This document shows positions 33,275 to 41,990 of a DNA stretch of 64,000 nucleotides, one piece after another. The translations under genes and the position numbers were made by a program. The DNA comes from Lysinibacillus fusiformis. GTDB lineage: Bacteria; Bacillota; Bacilli; Bacillales_A; Planococcaceae. The stretch is from contig JASENG010000002.1 of assembly GCA_030027265.1 (NCBI GenBank), forward strand, positions 310,001 to 374,000, given 5' to 3'. The notes under the pieces are model-generated. The model ran no database searches. It saw nothing but the letters and a program-made list of their open reading frames with translations, and was not told where the DNA came from. Numbering within the stretch: the first letter of the stretch is position 1; every line of letters starts with the position of its first letter.

Positions 33275-33635
33275 TTTCTTCTTCTCCCACACCAATATAA
33301 ATAACCTTTTTCTCTGGTATCCACACACGATAGGCAACAACACCTGCTTCTGCAATCTCTTTTAAAAACTCCAAGAAAGGTAGAGAGATATTAGCTATTG
33401 CCTCAAGAACTTTATTTTTATTAAATTTATCTGAGATATTTAATGTAATTTGAGAATCTGTTTTAAACTCCAAATACACGCCTTTATATGTTGCTTGCCC
33501 TGTAGCAACATCTATTACATATTCATTGATGCCTCTTTGGGATAATTGATCCAAAAATTGCGGGAAGCCAATTTCTCCGTTACTTCTTTTTCGTATAATC
33601 TCTTGAAATTCATTTTCTGTTATTTTGTTATTCAT
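33252..33635 (-). CDS. DUF1398 domain-containing protein
   Basis: 127 residues with the DUF1398 pattern: GEIGFPQFLDQLSQRGI, YVIDVATGQATYKGV and IAEAGVVAYRVWIPEKKVIYIG. Proteins of this family are often annotated as phage envelope protein, from an early homology, but no phage gene lies nearby. No signal peptide or membrane segment is present. The ribosome site is GGGAGCTG. The AlkD-like gene starts inside its last codons, so the two are coupled. Confidence 0.82.
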   Translation of the reverse strand: MNNKITENEFQEIIRKRSNGEIGFPQFLDQLSQRGINEYVIDVATGQATYKGVYLEFKTDSQITLNISDKFNKNKVLEAIANISLPFLEFLKEIAEAGVVAYRVWIPEKKVIYIGVGEEEIEEQLKV

Positions 33636-33780
33636 AATTGACAGCTCCCAATTAGTTTACTTTCAATTCATTGTAACCTAGAACAACCATCTTATTCTTG
33701 CAAAATATCTGCATGTAAATTCAAACAGAAAAGAGGTACCCCGCCTGGAGCACCTCCCTTCACAACTGTATTTACACTAC

Positions 33781-34413
33781 TTAACTATTAACCCCGAGCT
33801 TAATTCGATTATTTTCGATTGTACATAAATGCGGCCCAAACTTGGTTTTTACTATAAAGCCAGCTTTCATATTTTTTAAATAATCATTCAGTATAAACGC
33901 ACCTATTGAAGGAACCTCCACTTGCACATCAATCCGTCGATCGAAGCCTTCTAAAAATTGGCCAATTCCCACCAATAACTCTGTATCGATTTCTTCTAGA
34001 TACAGACAAATATCAATGTCGCTATTAGGCGTGGTAACCGGAATCGAAGTAGCAATCTCAAAGCCCGCACTCCCCGTTGGCCCCCATACCAAATTATGCT
34101 TTTCAAACTCATTTTTAATGTTATTTAATGAGTGATAATACATTTGCTCCTTGAACTGTTCAATCCGATTCACTAACGAAACGGGAGATATTACCTGCAT
34201 GATATTGCTTTCGTGGATAAATGCCCCATATCGCTTCTCTCTCGTATCCCCTCGCAGACCAATTGGAACGATATTGTTCGTAATGGGCATTCTTCTAACA
34301 ACGCCAAAGTGCTGAGATGCAGGTGAATTTTCTACCCATTCGGGAATTTCCATTGATGTTTCAATATTGCTGATCGATGCAAATCGAACAATATCATGTA
34401 CCTTTATTTCCAT
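33781..34413 (-). CDS. mdcG: Malonate decarboxylase holo-ACP synthase MdcG
   Basis: 210 residues. The nucleotidyltransferase-like core is visible as WGPTGSAGFEIATSIPVTTP then NSDIDICLYLEE, with the SDxD catalytic aspartates near residue 130, and earlier GLRGDTREKRYGAFI. MdcG transfers 2'-(5''-triphosphoribosyl)-3'-dephospho-CoA to the serine of MdcC. The start codon lies in the stop of the mdcDE gene (CAATGGAAATAA), without its own ribosome site, so expression depends on coupling. It is the last gene of the operon. Confidence 0.9.
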   Translation of the reverse strand: MEIKVHDIVRFASISNIETSMEIPEWVENSPASQHFGVVRRMPITNNIVPIGLRGDTREKRYGAFIHESNIMQVISPVSLVNRIEQFKEQMYYHSLNNIKNEFEKHNLVWGPTGSAGFEIATSIPVTTPNSDIDICLYLEEIDTELLVGIGQFLEGFDRRIDVQVEVPSIGAFILNDYLKNMKAGFIVKTKFGPHLCTIENNRIKLGVNS

Positions 34414-36089
34414 TGAGCATCAATCATTTCACGCACTTGAATCGATGCTTTTCTGCCGGAGGATATGGCAATTTCCGATTTTAAACGGCACGATAAATCT
34501 CGGATACTACTAGATTGGATATCTTTATATGCATCAAGAATCGCCTCAACCAAAACTGCCTTATCTTCAGAATTCGGTTCTTTCGCATTTACCCCATCCA
34601 GCAAATTGTAAAGTGCGCCAAGCTTCTTAAATGATTGAATATCATAGGCCATGGAAGGTACTTCTTTTGCCGCCTCATCCAGCTCTTCAATTGATCGCTG
34701 CGTAATAATGGCCGCTGATTTCTTGGACATTACATGGACATTTACCCCGTCATCATTCAGTGCTATTAAACGATTTGCCTGCATGCCGTGAGATAAGAAT
34801 GCACCAGAAATTGCATTTCCTACTATTGCAGCTACAATTGGGTGCCCTGATAATCTTGCTGTCGCATAAGCGTCAACCGCCGCTGAACAAGAAAGATAAA
34901 TGCCGAATAATTCTTCATGATAGCCAAACGCTTGGCTAGGGACATCAACAATAGGTAGTATTAAACGCTTTTCAGTTAAGTTTTTGTCTTCTTCAATTGC
35001 TTGACGCACATATTTTGCAATTGTCCATCCTTCCAGTAAACCGATTTCTCCTTTACGTGCACGATAATAGTTGCTCTCCGTGTTTGGAACTACTGCGATT
35101 ACCCGAGCCTTCACTCCCGAGATGGACGTATCTGCAACCAATACCGATGGAACTTCACTAAGAGAAGGTTCACCGTTAGTTATCAAATCGAACCATTTTC
35201 GACCTGTACTGTTACCGCCTTCAAGTGAAGCAGGCAAATCGGTGTTCACATTTGCCGGTTTTGTATTGAAATGCTCTTTCGTTTGTTCCGGTGTTATCTT
35301 TTCTTCGATATCCAAAGACTTAAATAACGATAAATACTGTTCTACATTTTTAGTACGGTGCTTTAATTTAATCTCGCCATTCCAAATGCTCTGGATGGCA
35401 TCTTGATAATTCGGAATATCGTCTTCAACCAGAATATCAGCAAGCCCCGATTCAGTTCGAACCGCTCCGCCAATCATTTTCCAGATCAATTGTTTATTTC
35501 TCGAATCCAGCTCCCGTATGCCGGCTTCTTGTTGAACAACTTCTGGTCCATTCATTCCCAGACGCCCTTCACGTGTCATGATTAACGCACTGCATAATCC
35601 AGCTGTTAAAGACATTCCTCCAAACGAGCCAACCTTTCCAGGAATAATCCCGATTACCGGTACATACTCGCGTAACGCAACGATGGCTGCACTAATTTCT
35701 GCAATGGACAATAAACCATAATTCGCTTCCTGTAAACGTACGCCACCTGTATCATAGATAATAATTGGATAGATTTTATTGCCATTTTCGCATTCTTTCA
35801 GGACCTTTTCTAAAGTACCTGCAAATTTCGCACCCGAAACTTCCCCAATACCGCCGCCTTGAAAGTTCCCTTCAATGGAGACGATAACCGTTTGTTGTCC
35901 ATTTAAGGTACCTCTCACAATAATCATGCCATCATCGAATTGCGGTACAATGTTTTGAGCTGCTAAATGTGGAGACTCCAGACCGTCAAAGGGTCCGAGA
36001 ATCTCATAGGCACTTCCCTTGTCCAATAATTGAAATGCTCGTTCACGCGCTAGGCTTTCTACTAAACTCTCAGTTATGATTTGCGCCAT
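34404..36089 (-). CDS. mdcDE: Fused malonate decarboxylase beta-gamma subunit (MdcD-MdcE)
   Basis: 561 residues. The N-terminal half (about 1-255) is MdcD: IVSIEGNFQGGGIGEVSGAK, YDTGGVRLQEANYGL, GKVGSFGGMSLTAGL, GPEVVQQEAGI. The C-terminal half (about 290-550) is MdcE: RARKGEIGLLEGW, DVPSQAFGYHEELFGI and ARLSGHPIVAAIVGNAISGA. The biotin-independent complex uses them to decarboxylate malonyl-S-ACP to acetyl-S-ACP. In most described systems these are separate genes of about 270-280 residues each, so this is a fusion joined by a charged linker (EHFNTKPANVNTD). Its start overlaps mdcC by 20 bases. Confidence 0.93.
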   Translation of the reverse strand: MAQIITESLVESLARERAFQLLDKGSAYEILGPFDGLESPHLAAQNIVPQFDDGMIIVRGTLNGQQTVIVSIEGNFQGGGIGEVSGAKFAGTLEKVLKECENGNKIYPIIIYDTGGVRLQEANYGLLSIAEISAAIVALREYVPVIGIIPGKVGSFGGMSLTAGLCSALIMTREGRLGMNGPEVVQQEAGIRELDSRNKQLIWKMIGGAVRTESGLADILVEDDIPNYQDAIQSIWNGEIKLKHRTKNVEQYLSLFKSLDIEEKITPEQTKEHFNTKPANVNTDLPASLEGGNSTGRKWFDLITNGEPSLSEVPSVLVADTSISGVKARVIAVVPNTESNYYRARKGEIGLLEGWTIAKYVRQAIEEDKNLTEKRLILPIVDVPSQAFGYHEELFGIYLSCSAAVDAYATARLSGHPIVAAIVGNAISGAFLSHGMQANRLIALNDDGVNVHVMSKKSAAIITQRSIEELDEAAKEVPSMAYDIQSFKKLGALYNLLDGVNAKEPNSEDKAVLVEAILDAYKDIQSSSIRDLSCRLKSEIAISSGRKASIQVREMIDAQWK

Positions 36090-36378
36090 TTGTGCTCACC
36101 TCCACTGCTTGTGCTAATCGGATGGATACAACACCAGGTGTTGCTCCAAAATCATTAATTCTAATCAGTGCCGAAATATCATTTTGACTTACAAACCGTT
36201 CAATTACTTTTTCCCAAGTGTCTTGAAACCCTGTAATCCCTGTTCGAATTTCAAATACTGTTTTGTTGTCATCTGACGGTTCAACTAATATTTCTAAATC
36301 TCCAGATCCCACAACGCCAACATGTGCTGGTTGTTCAATCGTTTTTGATGCTGGAAATGAATAAATTAATTTTTCCAC
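36070..36378 (-). CDS. mdcC: Malonate decarboxylase acyl carrier protein MdcC
   Basis: GGGGAGAG before ATATTT and a GTG at 36378 gives 102 residues starting (M)EKLIYSFPASK; an ATG 36 bases earlier would add residues without a ribosome site. The serine in VGVVGSGDLEILVEP near residue 25 is the attachment point for the 2'-(5''-phosphoribosyl)-3'-dephospho-CoA group, as in the MdcC/CitD-like carriers. It carries the acyl group through the decarboxylation cycle. Its stop overlaps the next gene's start. Confidence 0.92.
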   Translation of the reverse strand: MEKLIYSFPASKTIEQPAHVGVVGSGDLEILVEPSDDNKTVFEIRTGITGFQDTWEKVIERFVSQNDISALIRINDFGATPGVVSIRLAQAVEVSTNGANHN

Positions 36379-36397
36379 AAATATCTCTCCCCTTTGA

Positions 36398-37243
36398 TTA
36401 ATGAATGGTTGCAAACTCCCGATTAATTGATGGATTCATTTGGCAAACTTTATATAAGTAGATGGTTGCAGCCAGTAGATCTGCACTTCCTCCAGGCGAT
36501 AAGCGCCGTATTTTAAATTCCTCATTCATGGATGAAAGTTCATCTAAATGACCACTTTCCAAAATTCTCTTTGCATACTGCTGCGCATAATTCAAACCTT
36601 CTATCCCGCCTCGATGCAGTAAACAAGTGTCATCTAAATTAGCCATTAGTGCCAACAATGAATGAAACTTTGCCATTTCATAGTTGAATTGATGAAGTGA
36701 GGACTTAAAAATTGGCATGCTAATGCTGCGAATATGCGGAAATGCCAGTTGGGCTTCTGCCTTGGCCCCGGTTACTCCATATTTTTTAATAGCCTTTATC
36801 CCATTTGTTAGCTGAGATGGAATATAACGATCTTCAAATCTAGCAATTTCTCCAGCGGTATGGCAAAGCTCATTTTCGTTACATTGCCCTCCATGAATAG
36901 CTGCTGCGGCTGTCAATAATCCAAGCGACCAAATCGCACCTTTATGAGTATTCACGCCATTTGTCACCTGGTACATCCTTCCTTCCCCACTCCGTCCAAT
37001 CTCGCCAATTTTTTCTCTCAAGTATTGCGATGGCTTTTCGCCAAAGGCAATCATCGCCATTTCGTAAAAGGTTTCATGAAGGCTATTCGCTGATTTCACC
37101 ATCATTGATAAAGTCAAATCATCATGTGAACCTTGGTCTTTTTGATCGACTAATCCAGGTTTAGGCGTAAGAGAAACTTCTTCGATTAGTGAGGCTACTG
37201 CTAAATCTGCCAAAGCAGATGAAAAAATATGCGCATTTTGCAA
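36398..37243 (-). CDS. mdcB: Triphosphoribosyl-dephospho-CoA synthase MdcB
   Basis: AAGGAGG 8 bases ahead of a TTG at 37243 gives 281 residues starting (M)QNAHIFSSALADLAV. The CitG/MdcB signature LTPKPGLVDQKDQGSHDDL is at about residue 25-45, with GAIWSLGLLTAAAAIHGG and RHRGGIEGLNY-like (LLHRGGIEGLNYAQ) later. The enzyme makes 2'-(5''-triphosphoribosyl)-3'-dephospho-CoA from ATP and dephospho-CoA for MdcG. A longer frame to 37318 reads into mdcA and is not needed. Confidence 0.9.
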   Translation of the reverse strand: MQNAHIFSSALADLAVASLIEEVSLTPKPGLVDQKDQGSHDDLTLSMMVKSANSLHETFYEMAMIAFGEKPSQYLREKIGEIGRSGEGRMYQVTNGVNTHKGAIWSLGLLTAAAAIHGGQCNENELCHTAGEIARFEDRYIPSQLTNGIKAIKKYGVTGAKAEAQLAFPHIRSISMPIFKSSLHQFNYEMAKFHSLLALMANLDDTCLLHRGGIEGLNYAQQYAKRILESGHLDELSSMNEEFKIRRLSPGGSADLLAATIYLYKVCQMNPSINREFATIH

Positions 37244-37262
37244 AGTCCTCTCCTCCTTCAAA

Positions 37263-38921
37263 TTACCAGCTGCGGAATTTTGCAGGCGGGTTATATAAAC
37301 CACCTGACCATTGAACAAGTTCGTCTATATTTTTGGCAGCCAGCAACGAGCGTTTCGCATCTGAACGACGTATGCCTAAATCCTCCGGTAGAGCAATCAT
37401 TCCTTTTTCACGTAAACGTTCTGTCGCTTTTGGATTATGCTCCATACCGATTGGTGTAATACCTGCTATAGAGGCAATCATTTCTCTTCTTTCAGAGATG
37501 CTATCTGATTTATAGAGATAAGCAATGCCTTCTTCTGTAACGATATGTGTAACGTCTTCCCCGTAAATCATTACCGGAGCGACCGCTAATTTTGCCTGGT
37601 CTTTTACACTTATGGCATCGAGTGATTCAACAAATACAGGCTTATTTGCTTCCTGGAATGTTTCAGCCACTTGTACGACTAACTTTTGACCACGTGCTAG
37701 CGGATCGTCAGAAGTCTTTAAGTCAAACCATGCATCTGTTGAATGTCGGCGTCCACCTGGATTATGACCCATATTCGGCGCTCCGCCATATCCAGCAACA
37801 CGGCCTCTTGTTACTGTTGAAGAGTTCCCTAATCCATCCATTTGTAAAGTAGAGCCGATAAATAAATCAACCGCATACTGACCTGCTAATTGCGCCAAGG
37901 TACGATTTGAACGCAGACTGCCATCCTTGCCTGTAAAGAAAATATCTCTTCTTGCTTCCACATATTTTTCCATTCCAAGTTCTCCACCGAAACAATAGAC
38001 GCTGTCTACCCATCCGGATTCGATGGCAGGAATAAGTGTAGGATGCGGATTTAAAACCCAGTTCGTGCATATCTTCCCTTTTAGCCCCAATGACTCTGCA
38101 TAAGTAGGAAGCAATAATTCCACGGCAGCTGTGTTAAAGCCGATTCCATGGTTTAATGATTTCACGCCATGTTTCTCATATATCCCGCGAATGATCATCA
38201 TCGCTTGTAAAATTTGAATATCTGTAATATGTCGTGGATCTCTTGTAAATAATGGTTCAAGCTCATAAGGCTTATCTGCCACAACAATAAAATCTACCCA
38301 TGAACTTGGGATGTCTACGCGAGGCAATTCATCCACGATTTCATTTACTTGAGCAATGACGATGCCATCACGGAAAGCAGCCGCTTCTACTAATGTCGGT
38401 GTTTCTTCCGTATTCGGACCAGTGTAGAGGTTTCCATGTATATCCGCCTTATCTGCTGCCACCAATGCCACATTCGGAATTAAATCTATAAATAAACGCC
38501 CATAAAGCTCGATATAAGTATGCAGATCACCAAGCTCGATTTTGCCATCTTCAATCATTTGCGCGATTCGAAGACTTTGCGGACCCGCATAAGAGAAATC
38601 GATTTTTCTTGCGATTCCGTATTCAAAGACATCTAGATGCTCCGGTCTTGAAATACTGGACATAATCATATGCAAATCGTGCACCTTTTCAGGATCAATC
38701 TGTACTAATGAGTGCGATAAGAAGGAAGCCTGCTTTTGGTTATTCCCTTCCAGCACAACACGATCTCCTGTTTTAATTAACTTCTCCAATACCTCTACGA
38801 TTCGATTGGTTGGAATAACGACTCCATCCACCAATCCTTTGACACTTTCCAGTCTTTCATTTTTTGCTTCAACTCTAGTTGTCCACGATTTCGTTGTTTC
38901 CCCCGTATTTTTCAAAACCAT
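37263..38921 (-). CDS. mdcA: Malonate decarboxylase alpha subunit MdcA
   Basis: GGGGTG followed by TATAAA places the ATG at 38921 (552 residues, MVLKNTGETTKSW). The long MdcA pattern is intact: GDRVVLEGNNQKQASFL, IGFNTAAVELLLPTYAESL, GRVAGYGGAPNMGHNPGGRR near residue 390 and MIYGEDVTHIVTEEGIAYLY. MdcA is the acetyl-S-ACP:malonate ACP transferase that swaps acetate for malonate on the carrier in each cycle. It is a CoA-transferase-like cytosolic protein. It follows mdcH by 18 bases in the operon. Confidence 0.95.
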   Translation of the reverse strand: MVLKNTGETTKSWTTRVEAKNERLESVKGLVDGVVIPTNRIVEVLEKLIKTGDRVVLEGNNQKQASFLSHSLVQIDPEKVHDLHMIMSSISRPEHLDVFEYGIARKIDFSYAGPQSLRIAQMIEDGKIELGDLHTYIELYGRLFIDLIPNVALVAADKADIHGNLYTGPNTEETPTLVEAAAFRDGIVIAQVNEIVDELPRVDIPSSWVDFIVVADKPYELEPLFTRDPRHITDIQILQAMMIIRGIYEKHGVKSLNHGIGFNTAAVELLLPTYAESLGLKGKICTNWVLNPHPTLIPAIESGWVDSVYCFGGELGMEKYVEARRDIFFTGKDGSLRSNRTLAQLAGQYAVDLFIGSTLQMDGLGNSSTVTRGRVAGYGGAPNMGHNPGGRRHSTDAWFDLKTSDDPLARGQKLVVQVAETFQEANKPVFVESLDAISVKDQAKLAVAPVMIYGEDVTHIVTEEGIAYLYKSDSISERREMIASIAGITPIGMEHNPKATERLREKGMIALPEDLGIRRSDAKRSLLAAKNIDELVQWSGGLYNPPAKFRSW

Positions 38922-38939
38922 TTTATACACCCCTATTGA

Positions 38940-39857
38940 TTAATTTGTCATTACATAGAAACAATCCTCAATACTACTTTTAGATATAGACATCGTTTGA
39001 GCTTCAGGGAACGCCTGTTGAGCTAACTTAGTTAGTACGTCCCCCGGCGGCATTTCTATAAAAATTTGCGTGCCCGATTCAAAAAGCAAATTAACTGCAT
39101 CATGCCACCGTACCGGATGACATATACTTTTGGCCAAATCTTCCTTTACTGCATCAGCTTGCATTAGTAGCCGTGAAGTAATATTGCTTGATATCGGAAT
39201 TTTCGGTCTTTTCAGTTCAAGCTTGTTCAACTCTCCCAATAGCTCCTCACTTACACCATTAAATAAAGGACAGTGGGAAGGTGTTGAAACATTTAATAGC
39301 TGAGCAGATTTTGCCCCATTGGTCTTCACGTAATCTATCACTTTTTGCAGCCCTTTAAGAGAACCCGATAACGTTACTTGGGTTGGAGCATTTCGATTTG
39401 AAACGTAAACCGGCTCATTCTCAAGGAATAGCTTATTTACGATTTCAGAAATGCGATATTCATCCAATCCTAATACGACAGCCATTCCATAACCGTCATC
39501 ACAGGTTTTTTCCATCAATTCTCCACGTAAAGTTACTAATCTTAAAGCTTCTGCAAATGAAATGACACCAGAAGCAGTGGCAGCACCAAAGGCACCTACA
39601 GAATGACCCGCAACAAAATTCGGAATTAGCCCATTTTTTTCAAATGCTTTGTATGTGCCAACCGATGCAATTAATAAACATTGCTGGACTGCCTTTGTTG
39701 TGGAAAGCGCCTTTTTGCTATGCAGCGATTCGATGGTTGTATTTAATATTTCGGTGCTTTCTTCTAAAATTTCTTTTACGACTGGATCGTCCGGTAAATC
39801 ATGTAACATTCCTTCATACTGGGAACCTTGACCTGGAAAGAGAAAAGCACTTCTCAT
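38940..39857 (-). CDS. mdcH: Malonate decarboxylase malonyl transacylase MdcH (epsilon)
   Basis: 305 residues starting MRSAFLFPGQGSQYEGML. The acyltransferase motifs are complete: FPGQGSQ, active-site serine in AGHSVGAFGAA near residue 87, the arginine in TLRGELM, and histidine in STPSHCPLF. MdcH moves malonyl from malonyl-CoA to MdcC to prime the cycle after the deacetylated carrier is formed. AGAGGAGGGAGG is the ribosome site. It is the first enzyme gene after the regulator, 14 bases downstream of it, so both share a transcript. Confidence 0.93.
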   Translation of the reverse strand: MRSAFLFPGQGSQYEGMLHDLPDDPVVKEILEESTEILNTTIESLHSKKALSTTKAVQQCLLIASVGTYKAFEKNGLIPNFVAGHSVGAFGAATASGVISFAEALRLVTLRGELMEKTCDDGYGMAVVLGLDEYRISEIVNKLFLENEPVYVSNRNAPTQVTLSGSLKGLQKVIDYVKTNGAKSAQLLNVSTPSHCPLFNGVSEELLGELNKLELKRPKIPISSNITSRLLMQADAVKEDLAKSICHPVRWHDAVNLLFESGTQIFIEMPPGDVLTKLAQQAFPEAQTMSISKSSIEDCFYVMTN

Positions 39858-39871
39858 CGCCTCCCTCCTCT

Positions 39872-40525
39872 CTAGAAGATTTTTTTGCTCACATTGAAAA
39901 TTACGTTTTCTGTATGGTGACGCAGCAGTTCAACGAATTCGTCCATCTGGTTTGATTTAAGATATTCATAGATTTTACGATGGTCGTCTTTCGATTTTTC
40001 AATGGTTTCACTTTGCGAGAAGTGAATCCCTTGAATTCGGAGCAGCGGGAAGCTAATTTTGCTATAAACTCCTTCGAGAACAGCACTTTCACTAAATCTT
40101 ATAATTGTATAGTGAAAAGCGTAGTTCAATTGCACATATTCGAATTGATTTGTGCATTTATCCATTTCTTTTAACATACTTTTCAATTCAATCAATAAAT
40201 CTTTCTTTTTATGCGGTTCATGAATTCTTTTTGCAGAAAGAAGCTCGATATTATTTCTGACATCCAGTAAATCCTGGATTTCTGATAATGTATACCCTTT
40301 CACAAAGGCTCCTTTTCTAGGTATTCTTTCAATCAATCCTTCTGTTGTCAGCATATAAATCGCTTCCCTGATTGGAGAACGACTCGTATTGAACATTTCC
40401 GCATATGCACCCTCAACTATTTTGTCTCCAGGCTTTAAATCTCCATTTAAGATTTGCTCCAAAATTTTTTCTGCAACAATTCTCGATAATGCATTATCTA
40501 ACGGATAGTTTAAAAAAAATTCCAT
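39872..40525 (-). CDS. GntR/FadR-family regulator of malonate genes (MdcY-like)
   Basis: The ATG at 40525 follows AAGGAAG and gives 217 residues (MEFFLNYPLDNALSRIV). A winged helix-turn-helix of the GntR type (LSRIVAEKILEQILNGDLKPG, SRSPIREAIYMLTTEGLIER) is followed by an all-helical FCD ligand domain. The position at the head of the mdc operon, plus two identical palindromes overlapping both promoters, makes it the local repressor, probably relieved by malonate or malonyl-CoA. The Acinetobacter MdcY regulator is a GntR member too, hence the comparison. Confidence 0.9.
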   Translation of the reverse strand: MEFFLNYPLDNALSRIVAEKILEQILNGDLKPGDKIVEGAYAEMFNTSRSPIREAIYMLTTEGLIERIPRKGAFVKGYTLSEIQDLLDVRNNIELLSAKRIHEPHKKKDLLIELKSMLKEMDKCTNQFEYVQLNYAFHYTIIRFSESAVLEGVYSKISFPLLRIQGIHFSQSETIEKSKDDHRKIYEYLKSNQMDEFVELLRHHTENVIFNVSKKIF

Positions 40526-40563
40526 TAAGAACACTTCCTTAAGCGCTAATACGACCTCTCAAA

Positions 40564-40611
40564 CGGTCGACTGTATACTTAAATAATAAAACAGACAGAA
40601 CGAAATTTCAA
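40564..40611 (-). promoter_or_regulatory. mdc operon promoter and operator 1
   Basis: On the minus strand TTGAAA (40611-40606) and TATTAT (40588-40583) are separated by 17 bases. The predicted start near 40576 lies within the palindrome-like site GTATACAGTCGACCG (40578-40564), 39 bases before the regulator's start codon. Binding there would block initiation, giving autoregulation. Confidence 0.75.
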
Positions 40612-40651
40612 TCGTAATTTACCATTTTTTCTGTTTTGAGCAAAATTTTAG

Positions 40652-40702
40652 TTGATTTATATTTTTTTATATTTTATGATGTTCACAGAATACAGTCGAC
40701 TG
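40652..40702 (+). promoter_or_regulatory. madLM promoter and operator 2
   Basis: TTGATT (40652-40657) and TATGAT (40675-40680) are separated by 17 bases. The predicted start near 40687 is followed immediately by ATACAGTCGACTG (40690-40702), the reverse complement of operator 1 apart from one base, with the core CAGTCGACTG as a perfect 10-bp palindrome. Confidence 0.75.
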
Positions 40703-40756
40703 AAAATTCTTTCAGTTATGCACTTTACTACTACTTGATAAAGGGGTGTCAGGTTT

Positions 40757-41158
40757 ATGGTTATTTATGGGGTTGCTATTTTGGCGGGATGTTTTTTGGT
40801 GGGTACAATTGCCGGTGAAATTATTGGCTCATTGATGGGAATTGATTCAAATGTAGGCGGCGTTGGAATAGCCATGCTACTTTTGATTGTTTTCGTAGAT
40901 AAGCTTGTAAAATCAGGAAAAATTACAAAACCCTCATTGGATGGGTTAAGTTTTTGGAATCAGATGTATATTCCGGTCGTGATTGCAATGGCAGCAAGCC
41001 AAAATGTATTGGGTGCTTTAACAGGCGGACCTTTGGCAATTATCGCTGGAATCGCAGTGGTACTAATTAGCTGGGCATGCGTCCCTCTTCTAAGCGGCAA
41101 GAAAACAGCAGATTCTTCGTTTAATAATTCAGCATTAAGGGGTGAAGCTGATGCTTGA
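40757..41158 (+). CDS. madL: Malonate transporter subunit MadL
   Basis: 133 residues starting MVIYGVAILAGCFLVG with four hydrophobic segments (about 5-25, 34-50, 70-88 and 92-110). The SLMGIDSNVGGVGIAMLLLI and WNQMYIPVVIAMAASQNVLG segments fit MadL, which with MadM forms a sodium-malonate symporter in Malonomonas-type systems. It is divergent from the mdc operon and overlaps madM by 8 bases. AAGGGGTG is the ribosome site. Confidence 0.92.
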   Translation: MVIYGVAILAGCFLVGTIAGEIIGSLMGIDSNVGGVGIAMLLLIVFVDKLVKSGKITKPSLDGLSFWNQMYIPVVIAMAASQNVLGALTGGPLAIIAGIAVVLISWACVPLLSGKKTADSSFNNSALRGEADA

Positions 41159-41912
41159 TATGATTAAAGGCGTATTTGTAGACAATGGATTTGTCACAGC
41201 ATTTTTAGTTGTTGGACTTACGATGTGGCTAGCCTATTTTATCTCGAATAAATTAACAAAAGGCAGAATTCACGGGTCTGCAATCGCCATTGTAATTGGA
41301 CTAGTCCTCGCATATATCGGTGGCGTTGTAACAGATGGCTCTAAAGGGATTTCCGATGTTAGCTTTTTAGCAGGAATTGGTTTTTTAGGAGGAAGTATGT
41401 TACGGGATTTTGCCATTGTGGCTACTTCTTTCGGCGCTAATTTCGATGAGATTAAAAAAGCCGGTATTCGCGGCGTAGCATCGCTATTCATCGGAGTAAT
41501 ACTATCCTTTGTTGTCGGTGCAATTTTTGCTGTAATGTTTGGCTATAACGATGCAGTAAGTATTACAACAATTGGTGCAGGAACAGCAACTTATATAGTT
41601 GGCCCTGTAACGGGTGCTGCATTGGGAGCAAGCTCGGAAGTGATTGCAATCAGTATTGCAGCCGGTTTAGTAAAGTCCGTATTAGTAATGGTTGGAACAC
41701 CATTTGTCGCTAAATTGATCGGGTTAAATAATCCTGTTTCTGCCATGGTTTATGGCGGTTTAATGGGTACTACTTCTGGTGTAGCTGGCGGTCTAGCTGC
41801 AACAGATGCCAAATTAGTTCCATATGGCGCAGTTACAGCCACTTTCTATACAGGCTTGGGATGCTTATTATCACCAACCATTTTATACCTATTTACAAAT
41901 ATGATTTTTTAA
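41151..41912 (+). CDS. madM: Malonate transporter subunit MadM
   Basis: The ATG at 41151 lies 6 bases after AAGGGGTG, inside the end of madL, and gives 253 residues starting MLDMIKGVFVDNGFVTAF. Eight or more hydrophobic segments and the repeated glycine-rich blocks FLAGIGFLGGSMLRD, GAGTATYIVGPVTGAALG and YGGLMGTTSGVAGGLAA identify MadM. It forms the main translocating subunit with MadL. A GC-containing terminator follows. Confidence 0.93.
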   Translation: MLDMIKGVFVDNGFVTAFLVVGLTMWLAYFISNKLTKGRIHGSAIAIVIGLVLAYIGGVVTDGSKGISDVSFLAGIGFLGGSMLRDFAIVATSFGANFDEIKKAGIRGVASLFIGVILSFVVGAIFAVMFGYNDAVSITTIGAGTATYIVGPVTGAALGASSEVIAISIAAGLVKSVLVMVGTPFVAKLIGLNNPVSAMVYGGLMGTTSGVAGGLAATDAKLVPYGAVTATFYTGLGCLLSPTILYLFTNMIF

Positions 41913-41945
41913 AAATTAAAAGGTACCTTTCATATGCATGCCTTA

Positions 41946-41983
41946 AAAGTCGATTGGTCGCAGCGGTGCAACAAATCGGCTTT
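41946..41983. terminator. Bidirectional terminator after madM
   Basis: AAAGTCGATTGGT pairs with ACAAATCGGCTTT with wobbles, with A and T runs on both sides. A very similar hairpin (AAAAGTCGATTTG/CAAATCGACTTTT) occurs at 52729-52767 with the same TGCAACAAATCG arm. Confidence 0.8.
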
Positions 41984-41990
41984 TTTCCTT

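Noticed and set aside
33252-33635. Prophage signal from DUF1398 (phage envelope label)
   Set aside because: The label is historical; no integrase, capsid or lysis gene lies near.
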